From NCBI GenBank assembly GCA_017415025.1, contig JAFQJH010000014.1:46846-110845 (forward strand): a stretch of DNA of 64,000 bases. Direction: 5' to 3'. The stretch comes from Clostridia bacterium (GTDB lineage: Bacteria > Bacillota > Clostridia > Oscillospirales > Acutalibacteraceae). Below the pieces are notes generated by a model. The model worked only from the letters and a program-made list of their open reading frames with translations, was not told the DNA's origin and did not search any database. Made by a program: the position numbers and the translations under genes. Below are positions 9,255 to 17,286 of this stretch, piece by piece (the first letter of the stretch is position 1; each line of letters starts with the position of its first letter).

Positions 9255-10235
9255 ATGAAGGAATTTTCACCCGAGCAGGTAGCAAGAATGACACCTGAAG
9301 CAAGGGCGAGATACGAAAAAAGGCTGAAAATAGTCAAACGCAACAGAAAAATTCTTGCAGGAGTATGTACTTTTTTTGTTGTTGCTATCGTCGCGGCTGC
9401 GTTGTGTCTGACCGTTCTTTTTAACATAACCTCAATCAAGGTTACAAAAACGGGCGCGATTTATACTGCAAACGAGATTATCCTTGCTTCGGGACTTAAT
9501 AACGGCGACAATATCCTCCGAACAAACTTTGATAAGGCGGCTGAAAGAATAGAGAAAAATCTGCCTTACGTTCTTGAAGCTACGATAATAAAGAAGCTTT
9601 CGGGCTCGGTTACAATCAGCGTAAAGGATACAACAGCGGCTGTTATTATGAATACCGCTGACGGTTATGCGATAGCAGATATCAACGGCAAGGTGCTTGA
9701 GATTGTCAAGGAAATTCCCGAGGATGCCAAGTTTATGACAATCAAGGCAAAGGGCGAAATTCAAGCTGTCCCGGGTGCGAAGTTTTCTTTTGCCGACTCT
9801 GCCGAAAAGGAGCTTTATGACGAGCTCGTCGGTCACCTGAAAACCGCTGAATTGTTCGACAAGGTGACGGCGATTGACATCAGTGACAGAACCTCCCTCA
9901 AGGTCGAATATCAGAACAGACTCCGCTTGCTTCTCGGCTCATCAGATCAGCTCGAGGTCAAGCTGCGCGGCGGTGTCGAGGTCATTGCCGCAGAGGACAG
10001 CAAGGACCCGAATACAATAGCTGAAATCAACCTTATGATTCCGAAAAAGGTGTTTGTCAATTCTATTGATTCACTTGAAGCTCCGACAGTTATAACCCTT
10101 CCCGAGGAGGATGTTACACAGTCCGATTCGACCGACACAACTGACGTCGAAAGCACGGGATCAACGAGTGAAGTGACGGATAACAGCGAATCTGCTCAGC
10201 AGGAGAATACAACAGAGGTAAATACTTCAGAATAA
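9255..10235 (+). CDS. divIB: Cell division protein DivIB/FtsQ
   Basis: Bitopic divisome protein linking the septal synthases. It has a basic cytoplasmic N-terminus of about 33 residues, one membrane segment (about residues 36-57, rich in V, A and L), a POTRA domain starting near NITSIKVTKTG, and a beta domain. The last 50 or so residues are a Ser/Thr/Glu/Asp-rich low-complexity tail that is probably disordered outside the cell. 326 aa is within the family range. The ribosome site GAAGGAAGG lies in the end of murA. Confidence 0.88.
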   Translation: MKEFSPEQVARMTPEARARYEKRLKIVKRNRKILAGVCTFFVVAIVAAALCLTVLFNITSIKVTKTGAIYTANEIILASGLNNGDNILRTNFDKAAERIEKNLPYVLEATIIKKLSGSVTISVKDTTAAVIMNTADGYAIADINGKVLEIVKEIPEDAKFMTIKAKGEIQAVPGAKFSFADSAEKELYDELVGHLKTAELFDKVTAIDISDRTSLKVEYQNRLRLLLGSSDQLEVKLRGGVEVIAAEDSKDPNTIAEINLMIPKKVFVNSIDSLEAPTVITLPEEDVTQSDSTDTTDVESTGSTSEVTDNSESAQQENTTEVNTSE

Positions 10236-10280
10236 GCATTAAAAAGTTACAAATTTTTTAACCTTTTTAGCCTTTAATGC

Positions 10281-10309
10281 TTGCATTGGTGTAAAAAATG
10301 TGATATTAT
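10281..10309 (+). promoter_or_regulatory. Sigma-A promoter of ftsZ
   Basis: TTGCAT (10281-10286), a 17-nt spacer and TATTAT (10304-10309), with TG one base before the -10 element. It lies about 50 bp before ftsZ, so ftsZ can be transcribed separately from the upstream cell-wall genes. Confidence 0.75.
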
Positions 10310-10358
10310 AGTTTGCGTATCACTAGCAAAATAGATTTTTAAAACGGAGGTCTTTAAA

Positions 10359-11513
10359 ATGGCATTTGAAATTGATAACGATTTTGAAAGCACCGTTCAG
10401 ATAAAGGTTATCGGTGTCGGTGGCGGCGGCGGAAACGCTGTTAACACTATGATTGCACAGGGTATGCAGGGTGCAGAGTTTATCGTTGTAAACACTGACA
10501 AGCAGGTTCTTGTTAATTCACAGGCAACTCACAGAATCCAGATCGGCGAAAAGTCAACTCGCGGTCAGGGTGCAGGCGGCAGACCTGAGGTTGGCGAGAA
10601 GGCAGCCGAAGAGAGCAAGGAAGAAATTTCAGCAGTTCTCAAGGGCACAGATATGGTATTTATCACCGCAGGTATGGGCGGCGGCACAGGTACAGGTGCA
10701 GCTCCCGTTATCGCTCAGATTGCAAAGGAAATGGGCGTTCTTACTGTTGGTGTTGTTACAAAGCCCTTCAAATTTGAAGGTAAGAAGAGAAGCACACTCG
10801 CAGAGCAGGGTATCGCTCGTCTTTCAGAGCACGTAGACAGCCTTATCGTTATTCCTAACGACCGTCTTAAGCTCCTCAGCGACCGTTGCAAGACTCTTTC
10901 AGAGGCATTCCTCGTAGCTGACGAGGTTCTTTCACAGGGTGTTAAGAGCATTTCAGAGCTCATCAAGGTTCCCGGCTTTGTTAACCTCGACTTCGCTGAC
11001 GTTTGCAGCGTAATGAGAGATGCAGGCTACGCTCATATGGGTGTCGGCACAGCTAAGGGTAAGGATAAGAGCCTTCAGGCAGCAGATATGGCTACATCAA
11101 GCCCGCTTCTTGAGACATCTATCGCAGGTGCAAAGGGTGTTATCATCAGCATCACATCCTCACCGGATATCGGTCTTGAAGAAATCGAGACAGCTTGTGA
11201 GTCTATCACAGATAAGGCACATCCGGATGCAAACATCACATGGGGTGTTGCTTTCGACTCAAAGCTCGAGGACGAAATTGTTATTACAGTTATCGCAACA
11301 GGCTTTGACAGCGGTTCAGACGTTGACTTCGGTTCAATTCCCGCATTCAAGGCAACAACAGCTCCCGCAGCACCTATCCGTTCTGCAACAACAGCTCCGA
11401 TCGAGCCTCCCGTTGTAAACGGCGCACAGAAGCCCGCACAGGCAAAGGGTGCAGTTGATGATGAGGATTTCTATGTAATCCTTAACGACATCATCAAAAA
11501 GAAGGGCGAATAA
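10359..11513 (+). CDS. ftsZ: Cell division GTPase FtsZ
   Basis: Tubulin-like GTPase that forms the Z ring. The signature loop [10 protein letters not shown] and the N-terminal [10 protein letters not shown] are intact, and the T7-loop region NLDFADV is present. The C-terminal linker is rich in Ala/Pro/Thr, and the last residues ([18 protein letters not shown]) keep the acidic-hydrophobic-basic order of an FtsZ tail but diverge from the usual 'FDIPxFLR' type. It starts at ATG 10359 after ACGGAGG, has its own promoter, and ends in a strong terminator. Confidence 0.98.
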   Translation: MAFEIDNDFESTVQIKVIGVGGGGGNAVNTMIAQGMQGAEFIVVNTDKQVLVNSQATHRIQIGEKSTRGQGAGGRPEVGEKAAEESKEEISAVLKGTDMVFITAGMGGGTGTGAAPVIAQIAKEMGVLTVGVVTKPFKFEGKKRSTLAEQGIARLSEHVDSLIVIPNDRLKLLSDRCKTLSEAFLVADEVLSQGVKSISELIKVPGFVNLDFADVCSVMRDAGYAHMGVGTAKGKDKSLQAADMATSSPLLETSIAGAKGVIISITSSPDIGLEEIETACESITDKAHPDANITWGVAFDSKLEDEIVITVIATGFDSGSDVDFGSIPAFKATTAPAAPIRSATTAPIEPPVVNGAQKPAQAKGAVDDEDFYVILNDIIKKKGE

Positions 11514-11528
11514 TTAAATAACCTTCAA

Positions 11529-11557
11529 CGGACACACCGCGGTGTGTCCGTTTTTTT
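11529..11557 (+). terminator. Intrinsic terminator after ftsZ
   Basis: Perfect GC-rich palindrome CGGACACACCG/CGGTGTGTCCG (11529-11550) followed by seven T residues. It closes the division and cell-wall cluster. Confidence 0.92.
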
Positions 11558-11654
11558 GCGGTTTGACACCCTGAATCTTCTGTGATATATTATCAACAGA
11601 GACTGACATAGATTATGTTTGTTTTCTGTATCATTAAATCCTCGGGGTGATGTT

Positions 11655-12308
11655 ATGAAGAAGCTTAATGCCAAACGATTGACCTTGATTTGCATTTCAT
11701 TGATAATTGTCGTTCTGTTAGCTCTGCTCATTTGGTATTGCTTCATTTTTCCGAATACTGACACTTACCCAAAAAAGATTGAATGTGTTATCGGTGAAAT
11801 CGTTGAGTATGATAGTTTGAATACTGACTTAGTGTTTATTGATAATTGTGATGTTGAAAACAAACCGATAATTGAAATGACTTCATTAAGGAAATATTCA
11901 AGCGATGACCTTGTTTGTGAATATGAAGAAAATCATAGATTTGAATTTGAAGATTTTAGTTCATATACAAAGTTTAAATCAAATCAGGAAGAACTGAATA
12001 TTTTTGAAGTTGAATTAATTATAGCAAATCACCATAAATCCCAACACTTAATTGATGTTGAATGGGTTAGTGAAGCGACAAATGATATTGTTGTTGCGGA
12101 CTGTAATAACATAGAAGATTGTTATAGGGTTGAAGCCATGAAAGAATCAGTTTACAGCGTTGTTGTGATAACAACGCAGAAAACTCTTTCAATAGCTCAT
12201 TTAAAACAATTGCTCACTGAAACCAATCTAAGACTTAAATTTCGCTTATGCGCATCAAATAGATTGTGGAGTTCAGTAAGCAATGAATATTCAGTACTGT
12301 TTTTTTGA
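11655..12308 (+). CDS. Uncharacterised protein with a single N-terminal membrane anchor
   Basis: 217 aa. A basic N-terminus (MKKLNAKR) is followed by one hydrophobic helix (about residues 9-30) and an acidic extracytoplasmic domain with no motif I recognise. ATG 11655 is preferred because CGGGGTGAT precedes it; an earlier in-frame TTG has no ribosome site. The gene is noticeably more A/T-rich and uses more AAT, GAA and ATT codons than the neighbouring cell-wall genes. It sits alone between the ftsZ terminator and a repeat-filled gap, which fits lateral acquisition. No function proposed. Confidence 0.7.
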   Translation: MKKLNAKRLTLICISLIIVVLLALLIWYCFIFPNTDTYPKKIECVIGEIVEYDSLNTDLVFIDNCDVENKPIIEMTSLRKYSSDDLVCEYEENHRFEFEDFSSYTKFKSNQEELNIFEVELIIANHHKSQHLIDVEWVSEATNDIVVADCNNIEDCYRVEAMKESVYSVVVITTQKTLSIAHLKQLLTETNLRLKFRLCASNRLWSSVSNEYSVLFF

Positions 12309-12344
12309 TAATAGGTACATTTTTTATAAAATAGAAAACAAAAC

Positions 12345-12383
12345 ACCAAGCCGCAGCAGAGAAACCTGTTGCGGCATTTTTTT
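12345..12383 (+). terminator. Terminator of the 'GCCGCAGCAG' family
   Basis: AAGCCGCAGCAG, loop, then CTGTTGCGGC followed by ATTTTTTT. One of a set of near-identical terminators in this window (also near 13381, 49576, 62843 and 63746). Confidence 0.75.
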
Positions 12384-12408
12384 GCACTGAACGAATATCA
12401 GAGTGCAA

Positions 12409-12760
12409 ATTTTAATTTGTCGGGAGGATTTCTTTTTTGTCGTTGCCTTCTCTGTGCAGGCTCCTTTGGAAAGGAGCTGTCCGAAGGACTGAGGATTGAT
12501 AAAAAAGTTAAATTTAACAATCAATCATCCGTCACGCTACGCGTGCCACCTTCTTTGAGCAGTTTCCCCTGAAAGGGGAAATGTCGTGTAGCGACAAAGG
12601 GGTGTTGCGAAGCAACGAGGGAAACAAGATAAATCAAAGAACTTTTTGGTCGCTTACGCTCCACCCATCCGCCCTGTCGGGCACCTTCCCTTTCAGAGAA
12701 GGTTGATTGTCTTTAGATTGATTTGAAAATCAAAAGACTTCAACAAACTCCCAAATTACC
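12409..12760. repeat. Intergenic repeat, module B (copy 1)
   Basis: Header AAATTTTAATTTGTCGGG, then several short hairpins built on CCCCTGAAAGGGG, GTTGCGAAGCAAC and GCCCTGTCGGGC, with the connecting text AAACAAGATAAATCAAAGAA and GGTCGCTTACGCTCCACCC. The same order recurs at 50.9-51.18 kb and begins again at 63.85 kb. This copy has an extra internal segment (AAAGGAGCTGTCCGAAGGACTGAGG) before the common part. No credible gene is inside. Confidence 0.8.
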
Positions 12761-12780
12761 GAACAAATTAAATTTCCTTT

Positions 12781-13070
12781 TGTAGGGCACGGCGCTTGTC
12801 GACGTGCTGAGTTTTAGCAAAAAATAACGGCGTGTCTCAAGAGCCACGCCATATGCGCACAATACGATTGTGTAAGTAGGGGAGCATAGTATGCTTCCGA
12901 AAAAAATCAGACCTAAATTCACGGGCAGATGATATCTGCCCCTACTGACTAAATTTTAAATTGTGCGGTAGGGCGGTGGCTTGCTGCCGCCGTTTTATAG
13001 TCGCGTCGCAGCCCCTTAATGCTTGCAACGCAAACACATCATTCGCGAAGCAAACATCATTCATCATATC
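12781..13070. repeat. Intergenic multi-hairpin repeat, module A (copy 1)
   Basis: A run of consecutive short palindromes: TAGGGCACGGCG/GACGTGC, GGCGTGTCTC/GCCACGCC, GGAGCATAGTATGCTCC, GGGCAGATGATATCTGCCC and GGCGGTGGCTTGCTGCCGCC. Closely matching copies lie at 37.7 and 51.2 kb. Confidence 0.8.
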
Positions 13071-13184
13071 CGCAATTATCGTTACGTTATTAATTTTGCT
13101 GAAAACCAAACTAAATCAATCATCAAATAACATAAATTAATAAATATGGCATTCGATTCTTAATTGTGGTATAATAATTATGCT

Positions 13185-13280
13185 TGGATAAACGAAGACG
13201 GATTAAACGAAATTCAAGTTCTTATCCGCCGTAACAATATCTGGCAGCCTGTCGGAATACTTGAATACAGTGTTGCATAG
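13185..13280 (+). pseudogene. Probable gene remnant (C-terminal fragment)
   Basis: A 31-codon open stretch ending in TAG, beginning WINEDGLNEIQVLIRR, reads like the end of a real protein. It has no start codon or ribosome site, and the reading frame before it is disrupted. It follows a good -10 element (TATAAT at 13170-13175, TGG-extended). Parent family not recognised. Confidence 0.3.
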
Positions 13281-13290
13281 GATTACTGTT

Positions 13291-13371
13291 ATGTTTTGTA
13301 TAAGTGCCGTAATCATAATGACAATACTTGCAGTATTCGTTGCACAGCATATCAAAATATTTAAAAGTTAA
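13291..13371 (+). CDS. Possible 26-aa single-pass membrane peptide
   Basis: ATG 13291 to TAA 13371 encodes one hydrophobic helix (ISAVIIMTILAVFVA) with a basic end (KIFKS). The upstream AGGAT is a weak ribosome site at plausible spacing. It could be a small membrane protein or a fragment of a decayed gene. It lies in a repeat-rich gap, so confidence is low. Confidence 0.3.
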   Translation: MFCISAVIIMTILAVFVAQHIKIFKS

Positions 13372-13380
13372 AAGCTATAA

Positions 13381-13416
13381 GAAAACCGCAGCAAGAGAAA
13401 TCCTGCTGCGGTCATA
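13381..13416. terminator. Terminator downstream of the GH3 gene
   Basis: CCGCAGCA and TGCTGCGG arms with a 10-nt loop. The T-rich side for the minus strand fits termination of the GH3 transcript. Belongs to the recurrent terminator family noted at 12345. Confidence 0.7.
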
Positions 13417-13454
13417 CTTTTTCGGAACGTTAATCCGTACCGGAAACTTTAATC

Positions 13455-16061
13455 TTAAAGTATCTTACCTATAAAGTAAATTACTACATTCAGAATATTA
13501 TTGAGCACGTATTTGATGCCCGACCAGATGTACGGTGACTCAAACTCCCATTCGTCGGGGCTTTCAAGGAAGCTGCCGAGTGAGCCGTCATATTCGTAAG
13601 GCTCAAGGAATGCCTTTGTATGCATCTTTGCGATACAGAGGTTCTTACAAGCCGCACGCAATGCAGTACCGAAGCCGACGGGGTCTCTGTAATAAGCACT
13701 TGTAACGGAGATGATGTGTGACGGAAGATTAACCGCCCAGATACCCGAAAGGATAGTATCGTTACCGTTGTATACTGCAATTACGGGGCTCATATAACCC
13801 GAACCCGTAAAGTTCCACGAATAGTCGGAAACTACAAAGCCCTCAAAACCCCATTCACCGCGGAGAAGGTCGTTGAGAAGTGCCGAGCTGCCGCCGCACC
13901 AATTCGTGCCGATACGGTTGAATGCCGACATCATACCCTTGCAATGAGTTTCCTTAACGGGAATCTCAAAAGCCTTGAGGTAGATTTCACGCATTGTTTG
14001 CTCGTCTGCCCAGGTGAACACACCCTCACGGTGTGATTCCTGATCATTCATAACAAAATGCTTCATCGTTACAACAAGATTCTGCTTGTGGCAGCCCTTG
14101 ATAACAGCCGAAGCCATTTTACCCGAAATCAACGGATCCTCTGAATAGTACTCAAAGTTTCTGCCACCGCGCGGATTTCTGTGGATGTTAGCACCGGGTG
14201 CATACCAGATGTCCGTACCCATATCCTTCGCTTCCTTGCCGACACCCTCACCGAACTGCTCTGCGAGCTCGGTGTTCCAGGTGCAGGCGAGTGCTGTCTG
14301 GCACGGATAAGCCGTACCGCTGTCGTCATAAACAAGACCGTTCTGACCCTTGATGCTTGACGGGCCGTCGTTATCCCATGTGTGGGGGATGCCGAGACGC
14401 TCAACACCTCTTGTGTTGTAGCCACCGTCAATAACCATCATTGCCATTTCATTGAGTGTAAGCTGGTCAAGGAACTTGTCCCAGAGGCTTTCGTCCTCGT
14501 AAACGTCTTGAAGTGTTATAACCTCGTCATATTCAACACCCAGCTTCGGTGCTTCGCCCTCTGTTGCAGGCTCGGGGAGATTGTCAACGTTTTTGATTTC
14601 CTTTGTTGCTTCAAGCACTCTGCAAACGGGATATGTGCCTTCTGCATCCGCTCTTGAAAGCACGGTGAATCCGCTGTAAACATCGTCAAATCTGTTTTCA
14701 ATTTCAGCGCCCGTTGCTTTATCGTTCTTAATGATTTTATCCGACTTAACAACATAATCAAAGGAGTCGATATGCTCTCTTACGTTTTCGCCGAGAATAA
14801 TTTTATAAGTACCTTTTTCAAGCACCCATGCTTCGTTTACCTTATAGTCGTATGAAGCCATATCGTCAGCATCAAAGCTGATTGTGAGTGTTTCGCTCTT
14901 ACCGGGTGCAAGAATATCTGTCTTTGCAAAACCGCCGAGGCAGATTGCACTTTTCTCAATGCCGCCCTCGGTGTAAGGTGCGCTGTAATAAATCTGTGCG
15001 GTTTCCTTACCGCTGAAGTTGCCCGTGTTAGTAACCTTTACCTTGACCGTGATTTTGTCGCCGCTTGTGCTGTAATCAACGATTTCCTTTGTAAAGCTTG
15101 TGTAGGAAAGACCGTAACCGAACGGGAACTGAACCTTATCCTTGGCAAAGGTTTCAAAATAACGGTAGCCGACGTAGATACCCTCAAGGTATTCAACGAA
15201 ATACTTTCCGCCCTTGTATTTATTGTCGCCGAAGCATTCGTTCGACGGGTGGTCGCTGACCTTATATGCAACCGTGTCCGCGAGCTTGCCTGACGGATTG
15301 ATTTTGCCGTTAAGCACCTGTGCAACCGCCGACATTCCGAATTCGCCGGGAATCCAGATGATAGCCGCCGCCTTGATGTTTTCGTAATCCTCGAGCCAGC
15401 CCATTTCCATCACGTTTGCCGTGTTGAAAAGAACGATGATGTTCTCGAAATTTGCATTGAGCTTTTCAAAAAGAGCAATTTCCTCTTCCTTTAACTGAAG
15501 CACCTCTTCGGTAAGGTCTGTACCCTCGGCACTTGTACGGCTGATGATAACAACTGCCGTGTCGGAAAAAGCCTTTGCGTTGCTGATAACCTCGTCATCA
15601 AGCCTTTTGATGTCAAGCTCGTCAAGTGAGCTTTTTGCAAAGATAAGCGCAAGCAGGTTGTTAAGCACGGTGTTATCTGTTTTCGGAGTAGCTGATGTGT
15701 CGCAATACTTTTCGTAAAGTGCGCGAAGCTCCTTGTTGTATTCGATGCCCTGTTCTTCAAGTGCATCATAGAAGGTTATCGGGTCTTCGGAGATAACACT
15801 GCCCGAGCCCGAGCCGCCGATGAACGGGCAAACCGAGCCCGCACCGAAAACATTTACCTTGCCGTCTGAAAGCGGAAGAACGTTATCCTCGTTTTTAAGA
15901 AGGACAAGACCTTCACCCTCAATCTGAATTGCCGTCTGGGATGTTTCGGCAATGATAGCGGGGTCAATGTCGCCGCTCATTGCCAGAGCGTGGGGGATAA
16001 CCGAAAAAGCCATCACCAACGCAAGGAATACCGATAGGAATTTAGTAAATCCTTTTTTCAT
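13455..16061 (-). CDS. Secreted GH3-family beta-glycosidase with inverted domain order
   Basis: 868 aa with a signal peptide (MKKGFTKFLSVFLALVMAFS). The order of GH3 domains is reversed. The C-terminal-type alpha/beta domain (EGLVLLKNEDNVLPL, residues about 45-280) comes first, then a fibronectin-III-like segment, then the TIM-barrel domain with DNDGPSSI, GRNFEYYSEDP, MKHFVMNDQE and the nucleophile region GFVVSDYSW. Swapped GH3 enzymes are known from Ruminococcus albus and Butyrivibrio beta-glucosidases. The last 25 residues (IWSGIKYVLNNILNVVIYFI...) are a hydrophobic or amphipathic helix that could hold the enzyme at the membrane. ATG 16061 is chosen for its GAGAGGTG ribosome site; the upstream TTG overlaps that site. 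Substrate is probably a beta-glucoside, not proven. Confidence 0.9.
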   Translation of the reverse strand: MKKGFTKFLSVFLALVMAFSVIPHALAMSGDIDPAIIAETSQTAIQIEGEGLVLLKNEDNVLPLSDGKVNVFGAGSVCPFIGGSGSGSVISEDPITFYDALEEQGIEYNKELRALYEKYCDTSATPKTDNTVLNNLLALIFAKSSLDELDIKRLDDEVISNAKAFSDTAVVIISRTSAEGTDLTEEVLQLKEEEIALFEKLNANFENIIVLFNTANVMEMGWLEDYENIKAAAIIWIPGEFGMSAVAQVLNGKINPSGKLADTVAYKVSDHPSNECFGDNKYKGGKYFVEYLEGIYVGYRYFETFAKDKVQFPFGYGLSYTSFTKEIVDYSTSGDKITVKVKVTNTGNFSGKETAQIYYSAPYTEGGIEKSAICLGGFAKTDILAPGKSETLTISFDADDMASYDYKVNEAWVLEKGTYKIILGENVREHIDSFDYVVKSDKIIKNDKATGAEIENRFDDVYSGFTVLSRADAEGTYPVCRVLEATKEIKNVDNLPEPATEGEAPKLGVEYDEVITLQDVYEDESLWDKFLDQLTLNEMAMMVIDGGYNTRGVERLGIPHTWDNDGPSSIKGQNGLVYDDSGTAYPCQTALACTWNTELAEQFGEGVGKEAKDMGTDIWYAPGANIHRNPRGGRNFEYYSEDPLISGKMASAVIKGCHKQNLVVTMKHFVMNDQESHREGVFTWADEQTMREIYLKAFEIPVKETHCKGMMSAFNRIGTNWCGGSSALLNDLLRGEWGFEGFVVSDYSWNFTGSGYMSPVIAVYNGNDTILSGIWAVNLPSHIISVTSAYYRDPVGFGTALRAACKNLCIAKMHTKAFLEPYEYDGSLGSFLESPDEWEFESPYIWSGIKYVLNNILNVVIYFIGKIL

Positions 16062-16098
16062 CTCAAGCACCTCTCTCAATAATGATTTGCTTGATAAT

Positions 16099-16171
16099 AT
16101 AATACAAAAAAATTACACAGCCTGTCAATATTTTTATTAAACTTGATTATTATACAATTATGTAGTATAGT
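16099..16171. promoter_or_regulatory. Divergent sigma-A promoters for GH3 (minus) and aldo/keto reductase (plus)
   Basis: Minus strand: TTGACA (complement of 16123-16128), 18-nt spacer, TATTAT (complement of 16099-16104). Plus strand: TTGATT (16143-16148), 17-nt spacer, TATAGT (16166-16171). The two -35 boxes are only about 15 bp apart, so a regulator bound between them could act on both genes. Confidence 0.7.
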
Positions 16172-16201
16172 AAAATTATTAAAGAACAGAGGTGGTTTGT
16201 T

Positions 16202-17119
16202 ATGAAATACATAAACACATATTCAAATGAAATTGAGGTCTCGCAGGTTGCGCTCGGCTGTATGCGTATATCACAGATGACTCCGCAGGAAACGGAAAAA
16301 TACATTTCAAATGCAATCGACCTCGGCTACAACTACTTTGACCACGCCGATATCTACGGCGGGGGAGAGTGTGAAAAGGTATTCGGAAAGGCACTTGCAC
16401 TCAATAAAAGCCTCCGCGATAAAATAATTATCCAGACCAAATGCGGAATCCGTAAGGGAATGTATGATTTTTCGAAGGAGCATATAGTAAGTTCCGTCGA
16501 AAACTCGCTAAAAAATCTCGGTGTTGAAAAGCTTGACGTTTTGCTTCTTCACCGTCCCGATTTGCTTATGGAGCCCGAAGAGGTTGCTGAAGCGTTCGAT
16601 TACCTCGAGTCAAGCGGAAAGGTCGGTGCTTTCGGTGTTTCAAACCACAGTGCATCGCAGATTGAGCTTCTGAAAACCGCCGTTCGTCAGGATATCAAAA
16701 TCAATCAGATGCAGCTAAGTATCACCAATGCAACAATGATAAGCAGCGGCGCGAACGTCAATCTGCAGAACAGGGACGGTACAAATTATGACGGATATCT
16801 CCGTGACTACTGCCGTCTTAACGGTATAACAATTCAGCCGTGGTCTCCGCTTCAGCACGGATTTATTTCGGGAACGTTTCTCGGCAATCCCGATTTCCCC
16901 GAGCTTAACGCAAAGCTGAAATCTTTAGCCGAAAAATACGGTGTAACCGATACGGGTATTGCGATAGCGTGGCTTCTCCGCCTTCCGGATAAAATGCAGC
17001 CCGTAGTCGGCAGTATCAACCCGCAAAGGCTCACAGACATCGCAAAGGCAACGGATATAAATCTTTCCAAGGAGGATTGGTACGACATTTATCTTACCGC
17101 AGGCTATAAATTACCTTGA
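16202..17119 (+). CDS. Aldo/keto reductase
   Basis: Cytoplasmic NADPH-dependent oxidoreductase with a TIM barrel, 305 aa. The catalytic tetrad can be placed: Asp and Tyr in FDHADIYGGG, Lys in IIQTKCGI and His in LLLHRPD. The C-terminal cofactor loop is around VVGSINPQRL. Most similar in type to the YdhF/AKR11-12 oxidoreductases. It is divergent from the GH3 gene and precedes a sugar-type transporter, which suggests a role with sugar metabolites. Substrate unknown. Confidence 0.9.
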   Translation: MKYINTYSNEIEVSQVALGCMRISQMTPQETEKYISNAIDLGYNYFDHADIYGGGECEKVFGKALALNKSLRDKIIIQTKCGIRKGMYDFSKEHIVSSVENSLKNLGVEKLDVLLLHRPDLLMEPEEVAEAFDYLESSGKVGAFGVSNHSASQIELLKTAVRQDIKINQMQLSITNATMISSGANVNLQNRDGTNYDGYLRDYCRLNGITIQPWSPLQHGFISGTFLGNPDFPELNAKLKSLAEKYGVTDTGIAIAWLLRLPDKMQPVVGSINPQRLTDIAKATDINLSKEDWYDIYLTAGYKLP

Positions 17120-17286
17120 ATATTTGTGAGTTTTACCAAACTCGGTGATGAGCTTTTGTGCATTTTTACAATTCTTGTTTTTTATTGGTTTTGTGTAGCA
17201 AAAAAAATCGGTTTGTGGTAAAATTAATCTGTTATGGTGCGATGTCTGTGATGCACGCACAGTTATTAAGAAAAGGGGCTGAAGTT

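Noticed and set aside
11655-12308. The A/T-rich orphan after ftsZ as a further member of the division cluster
   Set aside because: It follows a strong terminator, differs in codon use and shows no known division-protein feature.
12369-12572. Open frames inside the intergenic repeats (also 12740-12922, 51360-51584, 37844-38032)
   Set aside because: They follow the repeat modules, shift frame between copies and are interrupted by hairpins, so they are by-products of repeat sequence.
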